Of a DNA stretch of 64,000 nucleotides, positions 37,644 through 48,317 are shown in pieces. Within the stretch, counting starts at the first letter, position 1. Every line of letters begins with the position of its first letter. The position numbers and the translations under genes were made by a program. The stretch is from Petrolisthes cinctipes (lineage: Eukaryota > Arthropoda > Malacostraca > Decapoda > Porcellanidae). Location of the stretch: assembly GCA_033782935.1 (NCBI GenBank), contig JAWQEG010001429.1, positions 248,001 through 312,000 of the forward strand, read 5' to 3'. The notes beneath the pieces were generated by a model, which saw only the letters and a program-made list of their open reading frames with translations, was not told where the DNA came from and ran no database searches.

Positions 37644-39122
37644 ATGGAGAGTGCGGATTCCTGCTTGGAGGCCGACTTGGCAATGTCGGAGGAAGACGAG
37701 TCTCCAATTGAGGATCACTGGCCTGAGCTGCCTTCTCGCAACCCTCCCCCCCTCTCCTCGGTCACTCCGCAGCACAGGTTGCAGCCGTCCACCTCCTCAA
37801 CCTCTACCAAGCGACCTGTTGATGCCTCGTCCGACTCCTCGCAGGATTCCGATGGTGTGGACTGTTTGCCTCCAGCTGCCAAGACTGCCAAGGGTGCTTC
37901 AGCTGTGCACAACGTACCTTCTCTGCCTCACCCTGGTGTTTCTTCTTTGTATACCAACTCCTTGCCCTCGTCCAACCTTCCTGCTTTTGCCCCGAGAGAT
38001 GCCTATGTCAAACTCTCCTTCTCTGGAAACCCATCTACGGACACAAAGCTGCGTTGGTTGTCTGATGTCAACAGGGCCTTCCAGTTGCAGCGTGAACTGG
38101 CTGAAGTCAAGATGGCTGCTGACACCTCCCGGTTTGTCTACATCTCTAGGAAGCGTCAGGACATCATTGATAGAGTGAAGGCTGGTGAATTTTTATCTCT
38201 GCCTCTCATTCTTGAAGACTCACCTGAGAGGCCTCGTAAGTTCCCCAGCTACATCCTCACTCGTTTTCCTATTGATGTTGACCCGAAACTTGCCAAAGGA
38301 TACCCTGGTGTGTACTTTGCCCGTCGTTTTTTCCAAGATGGTTCCCCCATTTGCCGTATTGTTGTTGTCTGGAGTCAACCCGATCCACCTCCAAATGAGA
38401 TTTCCTTTGATTTCCTCCCTTGTCTTCCACCGTGTGAGGTGAGGAAACTTCATAATGACCAGCCTTGGTGCTACAGGTGCTGGGGAGTTGGGCATATCTC
38501 CCGGTACTGTTCTGTCAGGCCGAAGTGTGCATGGTGTGCTGCCGACCATGATTCCAAGACGTGTCCTGTCAGGGGTGAACAATCACGTCCTGCTGCCTCC
38601 ACCTCTGAGCCTTCACCTCCTGAAGATACGTCTCGATGGAAGTGTCCACGATGCCTTCAGCCAGGGGTTAACGTGTGGCATGGATGTACTCGACGTAAGG
38701 TCCAGGCTCGTGTCTCTACTATTGCTCCGCCTCCTTCACCACCACCACCACCACCACCACCACCTCCCCAATCTGCTCCTCCTACCAACCCTGCCTCACC
38801 TCCAGACCTGGCCCTCCGCAAGTCTGTTGCTACCCTCATGGCACGATGTACGGCTCTTGAAAACCGCTTTTCTGCCCTTGAAGCCAGGATTGATGGGCTG
38901 GTTGCCGCTCAGGCTGCCAATGACTCCAAACTCTCCACCTTGGTCGAGGCTCAACAGGCCATCATCTCAACTGTCACTACCCTAACCGAAAAGATGGATA
39001 CTGTTGCATCTCGCCTTGAAAAGCTTTTCGAGTCAGTCCCTTCTCCTGGTCCATCTTCTTCTCCAGGTCGCTCATCTGCCCCCACTCACCGGACTTCTAC
39101 CTCCAAATATAGAGTTCGCTAG
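37644..39122 (+). CDS. LINE B ORF1: zinc-knuckle RNA-binding protein
   Basis: ATG at 37644 (MESADSCLEADLAMSEED) gives 492 residues. There is an acidic, Ser/Pro-rich N-terminus. Residues about 110-240 (YVKLSFSG to DFLPCLPPCE) have the layout of I/Jockey-group ORF1 proteins. Knuckles are CYRCWGVGHISRYC, CAWCAADHDSKTC and a third Cys-rich module CPRCLQPGVNVWHGC; then a polyproline run and a C-terminal heptad-like helix (RKSVATLMARCTALENRFSA). It ends at TAG 39120-39122. Its likely role is to bind element RNA as an RNP with ORF2. Copy A is the broken homologue. Confidence 0.9.
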   Translation: MESADSCLEADLAMSEEDESPIEDHWPELPSRNPPPLSSVTPQHRLQPSTSSTSTKRPVDASSDSSQDSDGVDCLPPAAKTAKGASAVHNVPSLPHPGVSSLYTNSLPSSNLPAFAPRDAYVKLSFSGNPSTDTKLRWLSDVNRAFQLQRELAEVKMAADTSRFVYISRKRQDIIDRVKAGEFLSLPLILEDSPERPRKFPSYILTRFPIDVDPKLAKGYPGVYFARRFFQDGSPICRIVVVWSQPDPPPNEISFDFLPCLPPCEVRKLHNDQPWCYRCWGVGHISRYCSVRPKCAWCAADHDSKTCPVRGEQSRPAASTSEPSPPEDTSRWKCPRCLQPGVNVWHGCTRRKVQARVSTIAPPPSPPPPPPPPPPQSAPPTNPASPPDLALRKSVATLMARCTALENRFSALEARIDGLVAAQAANDSKLSTLVEAQQAIISTVTTLTEKMDTVASRLEKLFESVPSPGPSSSPGRSSAPTHRTSTSKYRVR

Positions 39123-42100
39123 TGATTGCCGGCTGGATGTCATCTCCTGGAATGTATGTGGTATCACCAGTTATGCTAAGCTCACTCAACTCAAAGCCTA
39201 TGTTTTTTGTCATCATCCCAGTGTTATTTTTCTCCAGGAAGCATTTCCAGGACGGCCGCTCGCTCTTGGGCAAGCTCCTCCCCTCTCAGGTTATGTGCCA
39301 TATGTTCATCTGGTAAGGAATGGTCTCCTGACTTACATACATAGCTCCTTGCCACATCGCCTTCTCCGTACCTCCACTGATCCTGACATGACCTTTCAGC
39401 TATTTGAGGTTCTACCTGGGAATGGAGTACTCCAACTATGTAATGTCTATTCTGCCCCAGCTAGACTCACTCTTGAGGCTCTTCCTTCTCCAACAGTGCG
39501 TGGTATGGTGTATATGGGAGATTTTAATGCTCGGCATTCTGATTTGGGTGATGGTACTGGCTCTATTAATCGTAATGGTGTTCGTCTCCTTTCATACATC
39601 CGCAAGCATCATCTGACACACTGGGACACTGGTGGTGCCACTCATTGCCGGGGAGGTACTCTGGATTACATCCTCTCGTCTGGCCTGATAGCATCTCAGG
39701 TCCAGTGCTTCTCCGTGCCAGACTTATTCTCTGATCACATTGCTCTTCGGTTTCATTATTCTCTAACTGCTGGGTCAGGTGCTTCAGCCACTCATTTGCG
39801 TATTGCTGTGCCCCCTAAATGTTGCCCGACTTACATCTTATTTATGGCCCATGTATTCCCTACATTTGACATATCATCAGCTGAACAGTTGTACTCTGAT
39901 CTTGTATCTGCTACTCATGACATTTATAGGCTATACGTTTCCCGGCCACACCTCCAGCATCGCCATACTGCCCACTCCTGGACGCTGGATGCACGTATAC
40001 AGGAGGCAAAGGAGGAGGCTGAACGTGATGGCCTATTGTTTCAAGCCAACCCAACCCCTGACCTACTCCATCGTTACCAGATGTCTAGGGACGCTTTAGT
40101 TGCCCTGCAGGATTGTGCTCACACTGAGTCTTGGCAGCGGTTCACGGACAGCATCAACCAGCAAACAAGTGTGGCTTCTATGTGGCACCTCATCCGTCGG
40201 GTTGTTAAAAAGACACCGGCCACTGCTCGTCATCACACTCCTGCCGACTATGCCAAACAACTTGTCGATGCCTGGTCAGAACAATCTACCCCAGCCAGTC
40301 TACCCATCCACATACAAGATGCACTCGCTTCCCGTGCTGCTGTCCATCGGCTACGTCTAATGTCTGCTCTGTTACAAGATGATGACGATGATGCAGAGGA
40401 GATAACTGAGGAGGAGTTGCGCCGTGCTCTTATTCGGGGTAGAGCTTCTTCCCCTGGTGATGATGGTATTACTTATGCTGTGCTGCGCCTACTTCAACAA
40501 GTTCCTGGGAACCCTCTACTTCGACTGTACAATCTTTGTCTTCGTGATGGTTGTGTACCACGAGCCTGGACGAGCAGCACAATAATACCCATCCCTAAGC
40601 CCGGCACTGCGAAGTTCAGGCCTATTTCCCTTACTTCCTGTTTCTGTAAGGTTATGGAGAGAATCTTACTCAATCGTCTCATGTACAGACTGCAGGATCG
40701 CCTCTCTCCATGGCTGTTTGGTTTCCTTCCCCAGCGGAGCACACATCACTGCCTAATCGACCTGTACTCTCGCCTTTCCAGGGACAGTGTGGTGGCCTTC
40801 ATTGACCTTCGAAGTGCCTTCGATGTTGCTAATAGAGACGTCATTTTGGATCAACTGGTTGACTTTGGGATAAAGGGTAATCTATTACGGTGGATTCGGG
40901 GCTACCTGAGTAACAGGACCTCCTGTGTGTTTTTCAGTGGTGCACTCAGTCCTTTGCGCAGTTTTCATCTTGGTACGCCTCAAGGTGGTGTTCTCAGCCC
41001 ATTATTATTTAATATTCTGATGCATCGGTTGCTCACTTCTCTCCCTGATATTCCTGGAACTACAATTATGTGCTATGCTGATGATATCTGTGTTCATTCT
41101 ACCTCACCAAGGGATCTCCAGCGGTTTCTTGACTCCTTCTCTGTGGCCTCCTCTCACTGTGGCATTATTGTCTCCCCAGATAAGAGCAGAATATTCACCT
41201 GCCGCCTTCCTCAAGCTCAGCCAGTGTTCACCATTGGAGGGAATGTCATTCCCATGTGTTCCCAGTACTGCTACCTGGGTGCGCCAGTCAATATTTGGCC
41301 GATTGTCCCTGCCAGACCTCAAGACCATCCCATTGTCCAGGACTTATTGGGTCGTCTCCAGCGCCGACTTACACCACTTCAATGGCTATCTAACAACTCC
41401 TCGGGCATCTCCATCCCAGTAGCCAGGACCATCTATATTGCTTTTATCCGTTCAGTTGTTGATTACCTTTCCCCTGCTCTGATTCAACTTCCTAGGGCTA
41501 CTCTGGAAACTTTAGAAAAATTTCAAAATAGAGCAATGAGAATTATTCTCGGCTGTCCAATGTCGACCAGGATAGTGAACATGCAGCGTGAGTTGCGTCT
41601 TCCCCCATTAGTGGAGAGAATTTATTCTAATGTTACTTGCTTCACTGTCAAGTGCCTCCATTTCCCACATTTTTCACCCCATTACTCTCAGTTAGTCAGG
41701 ACTTCTCTTAGACCAAACTACCCGGTCCCTCCCATACTGCCTGCTGGACGTACTCTTATAAGGTCTGTTTCCTCTGTGCTCCGTGGTCTTAATATAGATA
41801 TAATGGTTGCAGACGTCCCCCCAGGGCCCCCTCCATGGATGCTACCAACACCTGATGTGAGCTTTACACCTACTTCCAAGTCGGAGCTGCCTTCTCTACA
41901 GCAGCAGTTGGCTCTGGAACACATAGAAACAGTGACTTCCTCCATCACAGATCCATACTGCCTCTACACTGATGGCTCATTGCAGGTGGATGGTGCAGCA
42001 GGTTGTGCTGTTTTCTCGCCTGACCTGGAGTCACCTCCAGGGGGTTGGGTTGGCCGTCGTCTCTGTAACCACTCTAGGTCAACATTGTGTGAACTGTATG

Positions 42101-42804
42101 CCATTCTGGATGCTGTTAGTGTTGTTTGTCAACGTGGAGTGAATGCTGCCATTTTTTGTGACTCCAAACCTGCCCTTCATTCCCTCTCTAGTGTTCAGCC
42201 CACACACTCTACTGTTATTCAGCAGATTTTATCGTTTTTGGCCTTATTGCGTCACCGTAACTTGACTGTCAAATTTTTATGGGTGCCATCCCATGTAGGT
42301 TTACGTCACAATGGTACAGTTGACAGACTCGCAAAGGAAGCCTGCCATCTGCCTCCTCGTGGTGCTGGACGTCCTCTCTCCCTGACATGTTACCTCTCTA
42401 AAGTCCGCTCCGCCGCTCTCCTCCCTGTACGGCGACGCAGGGATGCAGAGAGGCCCTTCAGCATCTCCATCACCCATTACGAGTCTGTCTGCCATCACAA
42501 ATATTCCTACCGTCGTCGAGGCCTCATGGTTCGGAGGCACAATGTAGTCTCTGCTCGTTTGAGGCTTGGCTACCGGCCACCGTGGCAGGTTGCTGGGATG
42601 CAGGGTGAGCCTCCCTTCACTGAGTGTCGCTTGTGTCGAGCGCCTCGTGCTAACACTATAGAGCACTATTGCCTAGCCTGCCCCACTGTCCGACACTTGC
42701 TGCCCCAGGGCCTGCCACTTGATGTGGTTTGTCGACACCTGCTGAACCATCAGGTTCTGGAGGAACTTCTGGTGCGCCACCCTCGTTTTGGTGGATTTAA
42801 GTAG
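39110..42804 (+). CDS. LINE B ORF2: endonuclease, reverse transcriptase and RNase H
   Basis: The frame is open from 39004, but homology starts around the ORF1 stop; I place the start near 39110. There is no ATG between there and the endonuclease, so translation probably depends on reinitiation or frameshifting. Domains: AP endonuclease (VISWNVCGI, SVIFLQEAFPG, YMGDFNARHSDLGD, LFSDHIALRF), RT (RPISLTSCFCKVMERILL, FGFLPQRSTHHC, VAFIDLRSAFDV, GTPQGGVLSPLLFNIL, CYADDICVHS at about 41071), RNase H (CLYTDGS at about 41960, CELYAILDA, AIFCDSKPALHS, WVPSHVGLRHNGTVDRLAK) and a C-terminal CRLCRAP...HYCLACP finger. All catalytic residues are present. RNase H points to the I group. Confidence 0.92.
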
Positions 42805-42980
42805 GTCATGATATAAATATTTGTCTGTATGCTTGTGCTTCATTCTGTTATGTTTTCGTGATGTGAGTGTGTGTGCGCATGTGTGTGTGCTTGTGTGTGT
42901 ATGTGGTCATTGGGTTCTCGTGAGGCCCGCTTACCCTTGTGTACTGTTGTCTGCCTATTGACTGACGCTACGGCGCAATG

Positions 42981-43016
<36 letters not shown>

Positions 43017-43020
<4 letters not shown>

Positions 43021-43029
43021 TAATGGCAG
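43017..43029. repeat. LINE B target-site duplication, right copy
   Basis: AATGTAATGGCAG, identical to 37326-37338. The leading AA cannot be separated from the poly-A tail. Confidence 0.92.
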
Positions 43030-43309
43030 TCTTGAAGGACGTCCGGACTGACGTGGCGTAGATCGCTGCATCCTGCTGCGGCGTTGTTACCCGTGGCCGT
43101 CCTGGACGGGGTCGGGTTCTTACGTGGCCTTCTTCCTCATAACGTCGAACCCAGGCCTTTACAGTGTTCCTGCTTAATCCCATTTCCCGGCTGATTTGAC
43201 TATATGACTTGCCTGCATGATAACGTCCGATAACCATTCCCCTCTCCATAATAATGTCTGGATTATTGTCCCGAGGCTCAGGACGACGTCGATGTATTCT
43301 TTCTGGCAT
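43017..43309 (-). pseudogene. S transposase first coding exon (helix-turn-helix domain), cut by LINE B
   Basis: ATG at 43309 opens MPERIHRRRPEPRDNNPD; then RGMVIGRYHAGKSYSQISRE, MGLSRNTVKAWVRRYEEEGH and RTRPRPGRPRVTTPQQDAA form the paired-like HTH and linker of Tc1 transposases, which bind the TIR. ATTTTTAG sits just upstream of the ATG (43312-43319), so a 5' non-coding exon is possible. The exon is interrupted at SFKTAIT by LINE B and its 13-bp duplication. The reading frame itself is intact. Confidence 0.8.
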
Positions 43310-43789
43310 ATCTAAAAATAAAAAAATAAAAACGAAAAACTCAAATGGCACCTTCCTACACCATCAACATAGCGGAGAGAGGTTTTATAACAGTATCCTA
43401 GAATCGTGACAACTTAAACCAAAAAATATAATGATAGATATCTTATATGCGGATGGCTCATTTTCAGTGTTAATACCACCGGGTTTAGCATTAATAATAG
43501 AATGCAAATCACAAACTATATTTTGGCAGCACTAACCTGGATGTTGCGGGGCTGAAGTCTGCTTTGAGTGTGTTGGCCAGATGAATCCGACCCCATCAGT
43601 TCAACTTGCTAACGCAGACCAAAACTGTTTCGAACTGTGAGCTCAGGGCTGCAGTTAGGGTGTGTCTGAACGATCAAACAGTAACCGTTGGGGAACAATT
43701 TTAACCAGATCTTAGTCTTAGTTTCGGGACCCGTAGAGGGCCTCTCTCGGAGGCATAATATGCGGGGGTTGTGCGGGGGGTTTAAGAAT

Positions 43790-44215
43790 AGGATCAAGGA
43801 TTAGGATTAGGAATCTAATGATTGGTGATCCTAGTTTTAAAAGAATCAAGAGTGGGACTATTAACTATATGAGATGGGAGATGATTCCACTCTTGGATGC
43901 TGCAGGGAAAAAATGAATGTCTAAATATGTCAGTGCTTGCCTGATATGTGTGGTAGGCTATATTAGGTTGTGGCTGCCTCTTGAAGATCGTATGCTTGTA
44001 GGGTGTAAGTAAGTATCCTTGTCTATGTCTACTAAATTGTTGGTGATTTTGTATAACATCTGTTGTCTGTGTAGTTGTCTTCTTGTTGCAAGATCACAAT
44101 GGGGAGCTGGAGGAAGTACTATTGGCAGCATGAGCGAGAGCATGGTAGAGCTGCATATTACCAGATTACCATATGATAACTGTTGGAGTATCAAATGTGG
44201 TATTACATAATTTAT
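43790..44215 (-). pseudogene. LINE RT C-terminal fragment inside S
   Basis: On the minus strand ATRRQLHRQQMLYKITNNLV then YLHPTSIRSSRGSHNLI and, beyond a stop, THIRQALTYLDIHFFPAASK matches the extreme C-terminal region of LINE reverse transcriptases. It is broken by stops and is a short 3' remnant. The rest of 43310-44950 shows nothing else I recognise. Confidence 0.6.
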
Positions 44216-44951
44216 CAGTAATATCCATAATCATTGGTTCCATATAATTTTTTCACGTATATTCTAAAATGTCTATACAATATGAGTTTAATAAAGTTTA
44301 ATGAGTTTAATGATCAAGAACACCAAGCAATATATCGAAGGCCCATCACAGAAAAAATGTGAAAACCACCACTGATAACTAAGCCTTGCCTTTTTTCATA
44401 ATACATTGGACATAATTGAATTTTTGTGAAACAATCGAGAGAACTCAGTAAATGGCATGGGCAAGAAGTCATTTCATTCCACCTCCGTGTTTAAGCATTG
44501 TAAAAAATAAAAAAAAAGATAGAAATAAGTAACCCTGCTAGTAACACTATTACACAAGCATGTTTAACAAATATATGTTGGGATTTGTGGTCGTAATCTA
44601 TATGAAGATAACGTAGACAAAATCTCTGATAACAATTGCCACGGATAAGAAATTGCTAAAGAAGTAGGACTAATAAAGATGTGTGTGTCCCTACACATTT
44701 GTCTCGTCGCAGAAACAACTTTATTGAGTTTATTTATATTTCCATACATACATACAGAGAGAGAGAGAGAGAGAATCATTCATTGCAGAGAGGCATCAGT
44801 GACGGAGGTGTGGAGGGCTGGGAACAGGGAGAGAGGGTAGTGAGGGAGAGGGGGTCAGAGCGGGGTGTTGGAGGTATGGGGGACAGAGGGGGGAGCAGGT
44901 CAGGGGCGTTGGGGGGTAAATGAGGGAGGAAAGCGGGGGTGTATGGGAAAG

Positions 44952-45027
44952 CGTTCCGACGCACTGCAGCTCTGTGGTGGCATTGACTTCTCCTTACACC
45001 CTGGTCAAAGACTATGTGCCGCGACTG
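44952..45027 (-). repeat. S right terminal inverted repeat
   Basis: The reverse complement of 34255-34330 with four substitutions, ending GTGCCGCGACTG at 45027. The G-rich stretch 44790-44940 next to it has no recognised function. Confidence 0.88.
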
Positions 45028-45029
45028 TA

Positions 45030-45676
45030 CATCTTCAAGTAACAAGGGAAGTTTAGTTCTAAGGAAATTAGCATAAACTTCCCCTGTCAGGCTCCCTTCA
45101 AAGACATGAGGTCCAATCAGCTGGTCGTCAAGTACACCACACCAAAAAATAACTGAAAATTGGTGTTGGAAGTGCCGTTCTACAGTTTTGTGGGGGTTTT
45201 CATTCGACCACCAATGTGTGTTGTGGGTATTGTAGCTTCCACTACGGGTGAAGATGGCTTCGTTGGTGAACAAGATCTTCTTGCATAGGTGAGGATGATC
45301 TGCCAGCCAAGTACAGTAGTCCATGCGACGAGGTAAGTCATCTAGCAGGTGTTGCCTTCCCGCTTCAAAGACCTCCATACTGTCATCCATGGAACACCAA
45401 GGGGAGAGGAAAGCCGTCTCACACTGAGATTTGGGCTGCATTGAATAGTTCTCAGGACACGTCGATTTCCACACGCTCTGCTCTGGCTATTACTCAAGGA
45501 AATGTACCGGTGTCCTGGAGATTCTGGAAGATATTGGAGAAAACAGCCTTACTTGGAGTCCTCCTGTTGCGGTACCTCCTGGCATATTCCCTTTGTGCAG
45601 CACCTGTGTTGCCGTTACACTGGCCGTACACGAACATCATGTCCGAATACTCCAGGTTGGTGAAGGTGAAGGGCAT
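45030..45676 (-). pseudogene. T1 transposase, N-terminal and middle part
   Basis: ATG at 45676 opens MPFTFTNLEYSDMMFVYGQC, the helix-turn-helix domain known as DUF4817. That frame stops at 45494 (LQDTGTFP). The middle part lies in another frame (45474 down): DDLPRRMDYCTWLADH, ILFTNEAIFTRSG, QFSVIFWCGVLDDQLIGP, ANFLRTKLPLLLEDV, ending at the TA where S is inserted. The first catalytic Asp of FTDEA is replaced by Asn. At least one frameshift and a deletion lie between the parts. Binding of the TIR by the N-terminal domain is inferred from the family. Confidence 0.83.
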
Positions 45677-45809
45677 TGTAGGGAAATGGCGATAGGAAAA
45701 TTGCACAGAGTAGCAGGTGCGTCAGGAGGTCAAGGCCGACTGAGTGAGTGAGTGGGTGGGAGAGACAGTAGCAGTCCTTCCTTCACTGCTGCGCGGAAAT
45801 GTCGTCGCC

Positions 45810-46163
45810 AATGCCAACTTACTTTTTATTTTTAGTGTACTTATTACTTCCTCCACATATCTGCCACGTTACAGCATCATAGTTTTTATAACAATAACTT
45901 TATGAACTACAACAAATACATAACCGTTTAAATAAGAAAGAAAACGTGAAATACCCAAAAATAACAACCTAGTGTATGGCAACACCGAGTACAACCGCCA
46001 CCATTGCCTACCATCCCCCTCCTCCCCTTGTCCACGCATTTTAACTTTCAACATAACTGCCAAACAAGATCTCAGAAGACGTATGTTTATAGAGTATTTT
46101 TAACTTAGAAATACATCTACTTTCATTTGACAAAGCGGGAAAGGAAAGTCGAGGGACACCCTG
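45810..46163 (-). repeat. T1 right terminal inverted repeat, 354 bp
   Basis: The reverse complement of the left TIR, ending GGGACACCCTG at 46163 with TA at 46164-46165. From 46166 to 46519 I see nothing recognisable. Confidence 0.92.
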
Positions 46164-46965
46164 TATATATATCCATAAATGCTTCCTTATTTGGGTATTC
46201 CTTGACACAACAATGACAATGAAACCATATAAAAAGGAATCTAGAGAGTAGCCTATAAATGGAGGAATACACAGGAAAGCTTCATACCATCCATACGTTT
46301 TCCTTCCCAATCCTCTCCTACCACAGATTTTTGTGCTGAAAATCTTACAAGCAGTTTATTACTGATTTTGCTATATTCTTTCACACTATTTCTTAACAAT
46401 TATATTTCTTTTTCTGCTAAAGTTATATATTTTTTTATTATTCAATATATATTTCTACTTATTCAAACTGGTGTTGTTCTTATATTCCGTCTCCCACTTT
46501 TGCTCTTTCTCCTATTCATGTTGTTGTTGTTGTTATTGAAGTTCCTCAAGCTGCCTGTCCGAGAAGCCCCGAGCTCCTGAGGAAGGCTAAGGCTTGAACT
46601 GGGCTTTCCCACAGTGCCCTCAGTGAGAGTATGTTGTGTTGTTGGCGAGTGTCGTTGTGTGTGTTGCAGTCTTTCATAATGAGTTTAATAGAATGGGGTG
46701 CTGTATTGCATCCTGGACAGGTATCTACAATGGCTCCATCCAGCTTCTGATATGTCAGAAGGGTCGGATGGTGGCCACTTTGCAGCCTGGCCAGGTGGAC
46801 TCTGTCCATACGGGGAAGGGGGGATTCTGATGGGTGGATGTCAAGGGGTCGTGCATGCAGCAGGGTGTTGTTCTTAAGTTTTTGGATGGATTGGTGGGTG
46901 ATCTGAGTATGGATATGTTTCTGTAGATTGGTATGGGATGGGCAGGGTTTAAGAGATGATAGTAT

Positions 46966-47763
46966 TGTAACAGTGGTGAGACTCTTCACGCCTGTGGAGA
47001 TACCACCCGTCTGCCACCAAATTATGTACTCGTGGGTCATCCACCTCAGCTTCAGCATGTTGTGGAAATACCTACCGGACTCTCACTTACTAGATGGGCT
47101 GGTATAACTTACCACCCGTCGTCACTACACTGATGGCTGGCGTCAGTCAACTTACCACCCGTTGCCTGAACTTACCACCCTTCGTCTTCATGGGGAATTA
47201 AGTTAACTACTCAAGATTTAGAGTAAACTCTTGGACTTGTCTGTATTTACTGAAGTATACCAGGTTACAGGTTACAGACAGCTTGTGTCTCTCCAAATAT
47301 ACGTAGGAGGTGAATCTTCTTGCTTAGGGCAGGGCTCCAAAAGCTCCTCCCTAGCCCAGGGCAGGGCTGGAAATGCCCCTCTCTTCTGTCGATCCTTCCT
47401 CATGTACCACACCCTTCGTGCGTGGCAGATTGCAACGATGGTGTTGATAATGCTTGGTTTATATGTGAAATATATGAATGTTAGATACAAGTTTATATAA
47501 GAATAATGTGAGTAAATATATATTGTTCCTTTCTCTTCATACAAGATGACAATATGGAGTTGATTATAGCATAGAGATTAGCATAGAAATAATTGTAGAG
47601 TAAATCTAGCAATCAGTGGCTTCAAGTAGGACGCTGTCAGGTCAGCAGATTTCGAAAGATATTTTGTCTAGTGAAACTGGTTTGAACTGCTTTCAGCCCT
47701 ACGGTATATTCCACCACCATGGGTGTGTCATGTATCGCGAACTTGAATACAGGCGCGGATACA
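46966..47763 (+). mobile_element. Solo LTR of family R, inserted in LINE D
   Basis: 798 bp starting TGTAAC and ending GATACA, flanked by the direct repeat GTAT (46962-46965 and 47764-47767). The LINE D reading continues on both sides. The internal sequence matches repeat R copy 1 around LINE C. There is no coding region, as expected for a solo LTR left by recombination. The parent element is not in the window. Confidence 0.8.
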
Positions 47764-48317
47764 GTATTTGTCGTGTATTGGGTGTTGTTTTGATGTTCCT
47801 TGGCATCTCTGGGTGTTTTGTCATGTATTGTAGTGGGTGGTGTGGGTTTTTGGAGGCTGCAGCAAGTGTTTGTGTGCCTCTCATATCAAGGTGATTCTTA
47901 ATCTTGCGGATTTGGGTTTCATGGTGTAAGTGGTCTGTAGGTGTGGTAGCTGTGCAGCCTGTGATTATCTTTAGGGCTCTATTTTGTATGGTCTGAAGAG
48001 TGTTGAGATGAATCTCAGTGAGGTTTGAGGCCCAGGCAGGGCTTGCATAATCCATTACTGATCGGATATATTGTTTGTACACTATGGTTGTGGTTTCTTT
48101 GTTGTGTCCAAATGTTGTGCTGGCGAGTGATCTGCATGCAGTTGTTTTTTATGGTTGTGATATGTTGTTTGAATGTCATGGATGTGTTGTATGTTATGCC
48201 AAGTATTTTGTGCGTGTGTGTGTGTGGTATAAGTGTGTTGTTTATGGTGAGGTGTGGTGTGTAGCGGTGTTCAGCTTTGTAGTTGGTGGGAACGGGTGAC
48301 AGTTGACTTGGTGGGCA

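Larger units (their letters stand above)
37339..43016 (+). mobile_element. RNase H-bearing LINE (I-like), copy B, apparently intact
   Basis: Full-length relative to copy A: 5' end GTCTCGCTCC at 37339, 5' UTR of about 300 bp, ORF1, ORF2, 3' UTR and a poly-A tail of about 34 bp (42985-43018). The direct repeat AATGTAATGGCAG is perfect at 37326-37338 and 43017-43029; its first two A residues overlap the tail. Both ORFs are open. It lies inside an exon of the S transposase gene and is the youngest layer of the nest. Confidence 0.93.
34255..45027 (-). mobile_element. S: Tc1-like TIR transposon inserted in the T1 transposase gene
   Basis: The ends CAGTCGTGGCACATAGTC (34255) and the inverted CAGTCGCGGCACATAGTC (45027) form TIRs of about 76 bp with four mismatches. 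TA lies on both sides (34253-34254 and 45028-45029). Excision of S plus one TA restores the T1 transposase frame across the junction, which confirms the boundaries. Without LINE B it is about 5.08 kb, long for a Tc1-like element. Inside are a Tc1-like transposase gene in minus orientation, other transposase and LINE debris, and LINE B. Confidence 0.82.
33353..46163 (-). mobile_element. T1: rosa/mariner-like DNA transposon with nested insertions
   Basis: The ends are CAGGGTGTCCC at 33353 and its reverse complement at 46163, each flanked by TA. The terminal inverted repeats are 354 bp on each side (33353-33706 and 45810-46163). Removing element S and one TA leaves about 2.04 kb, a normal length for a mariner-like element, with one transposase gene on the minus strand. 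The gene carries frameshifts and an altered catalytic Asp, so T1 is inactive. Confidence 0.88.

Noticed and set aside
44776..44950. G-rich stretch next to the right TIR of S as a G-quadruplex or coding region
   Set aside because: Irregular G runs and no conserved frame; nothing can be supported.
46164..46310. Upstream continuation of the gypsy RT fragment beyond the right end of T1
   Set aside because: A short match (AFMD-like) can be read, but the frame does not join cleanly through the AT-rich junction; T1 insertion into that RT is possible but not shown.
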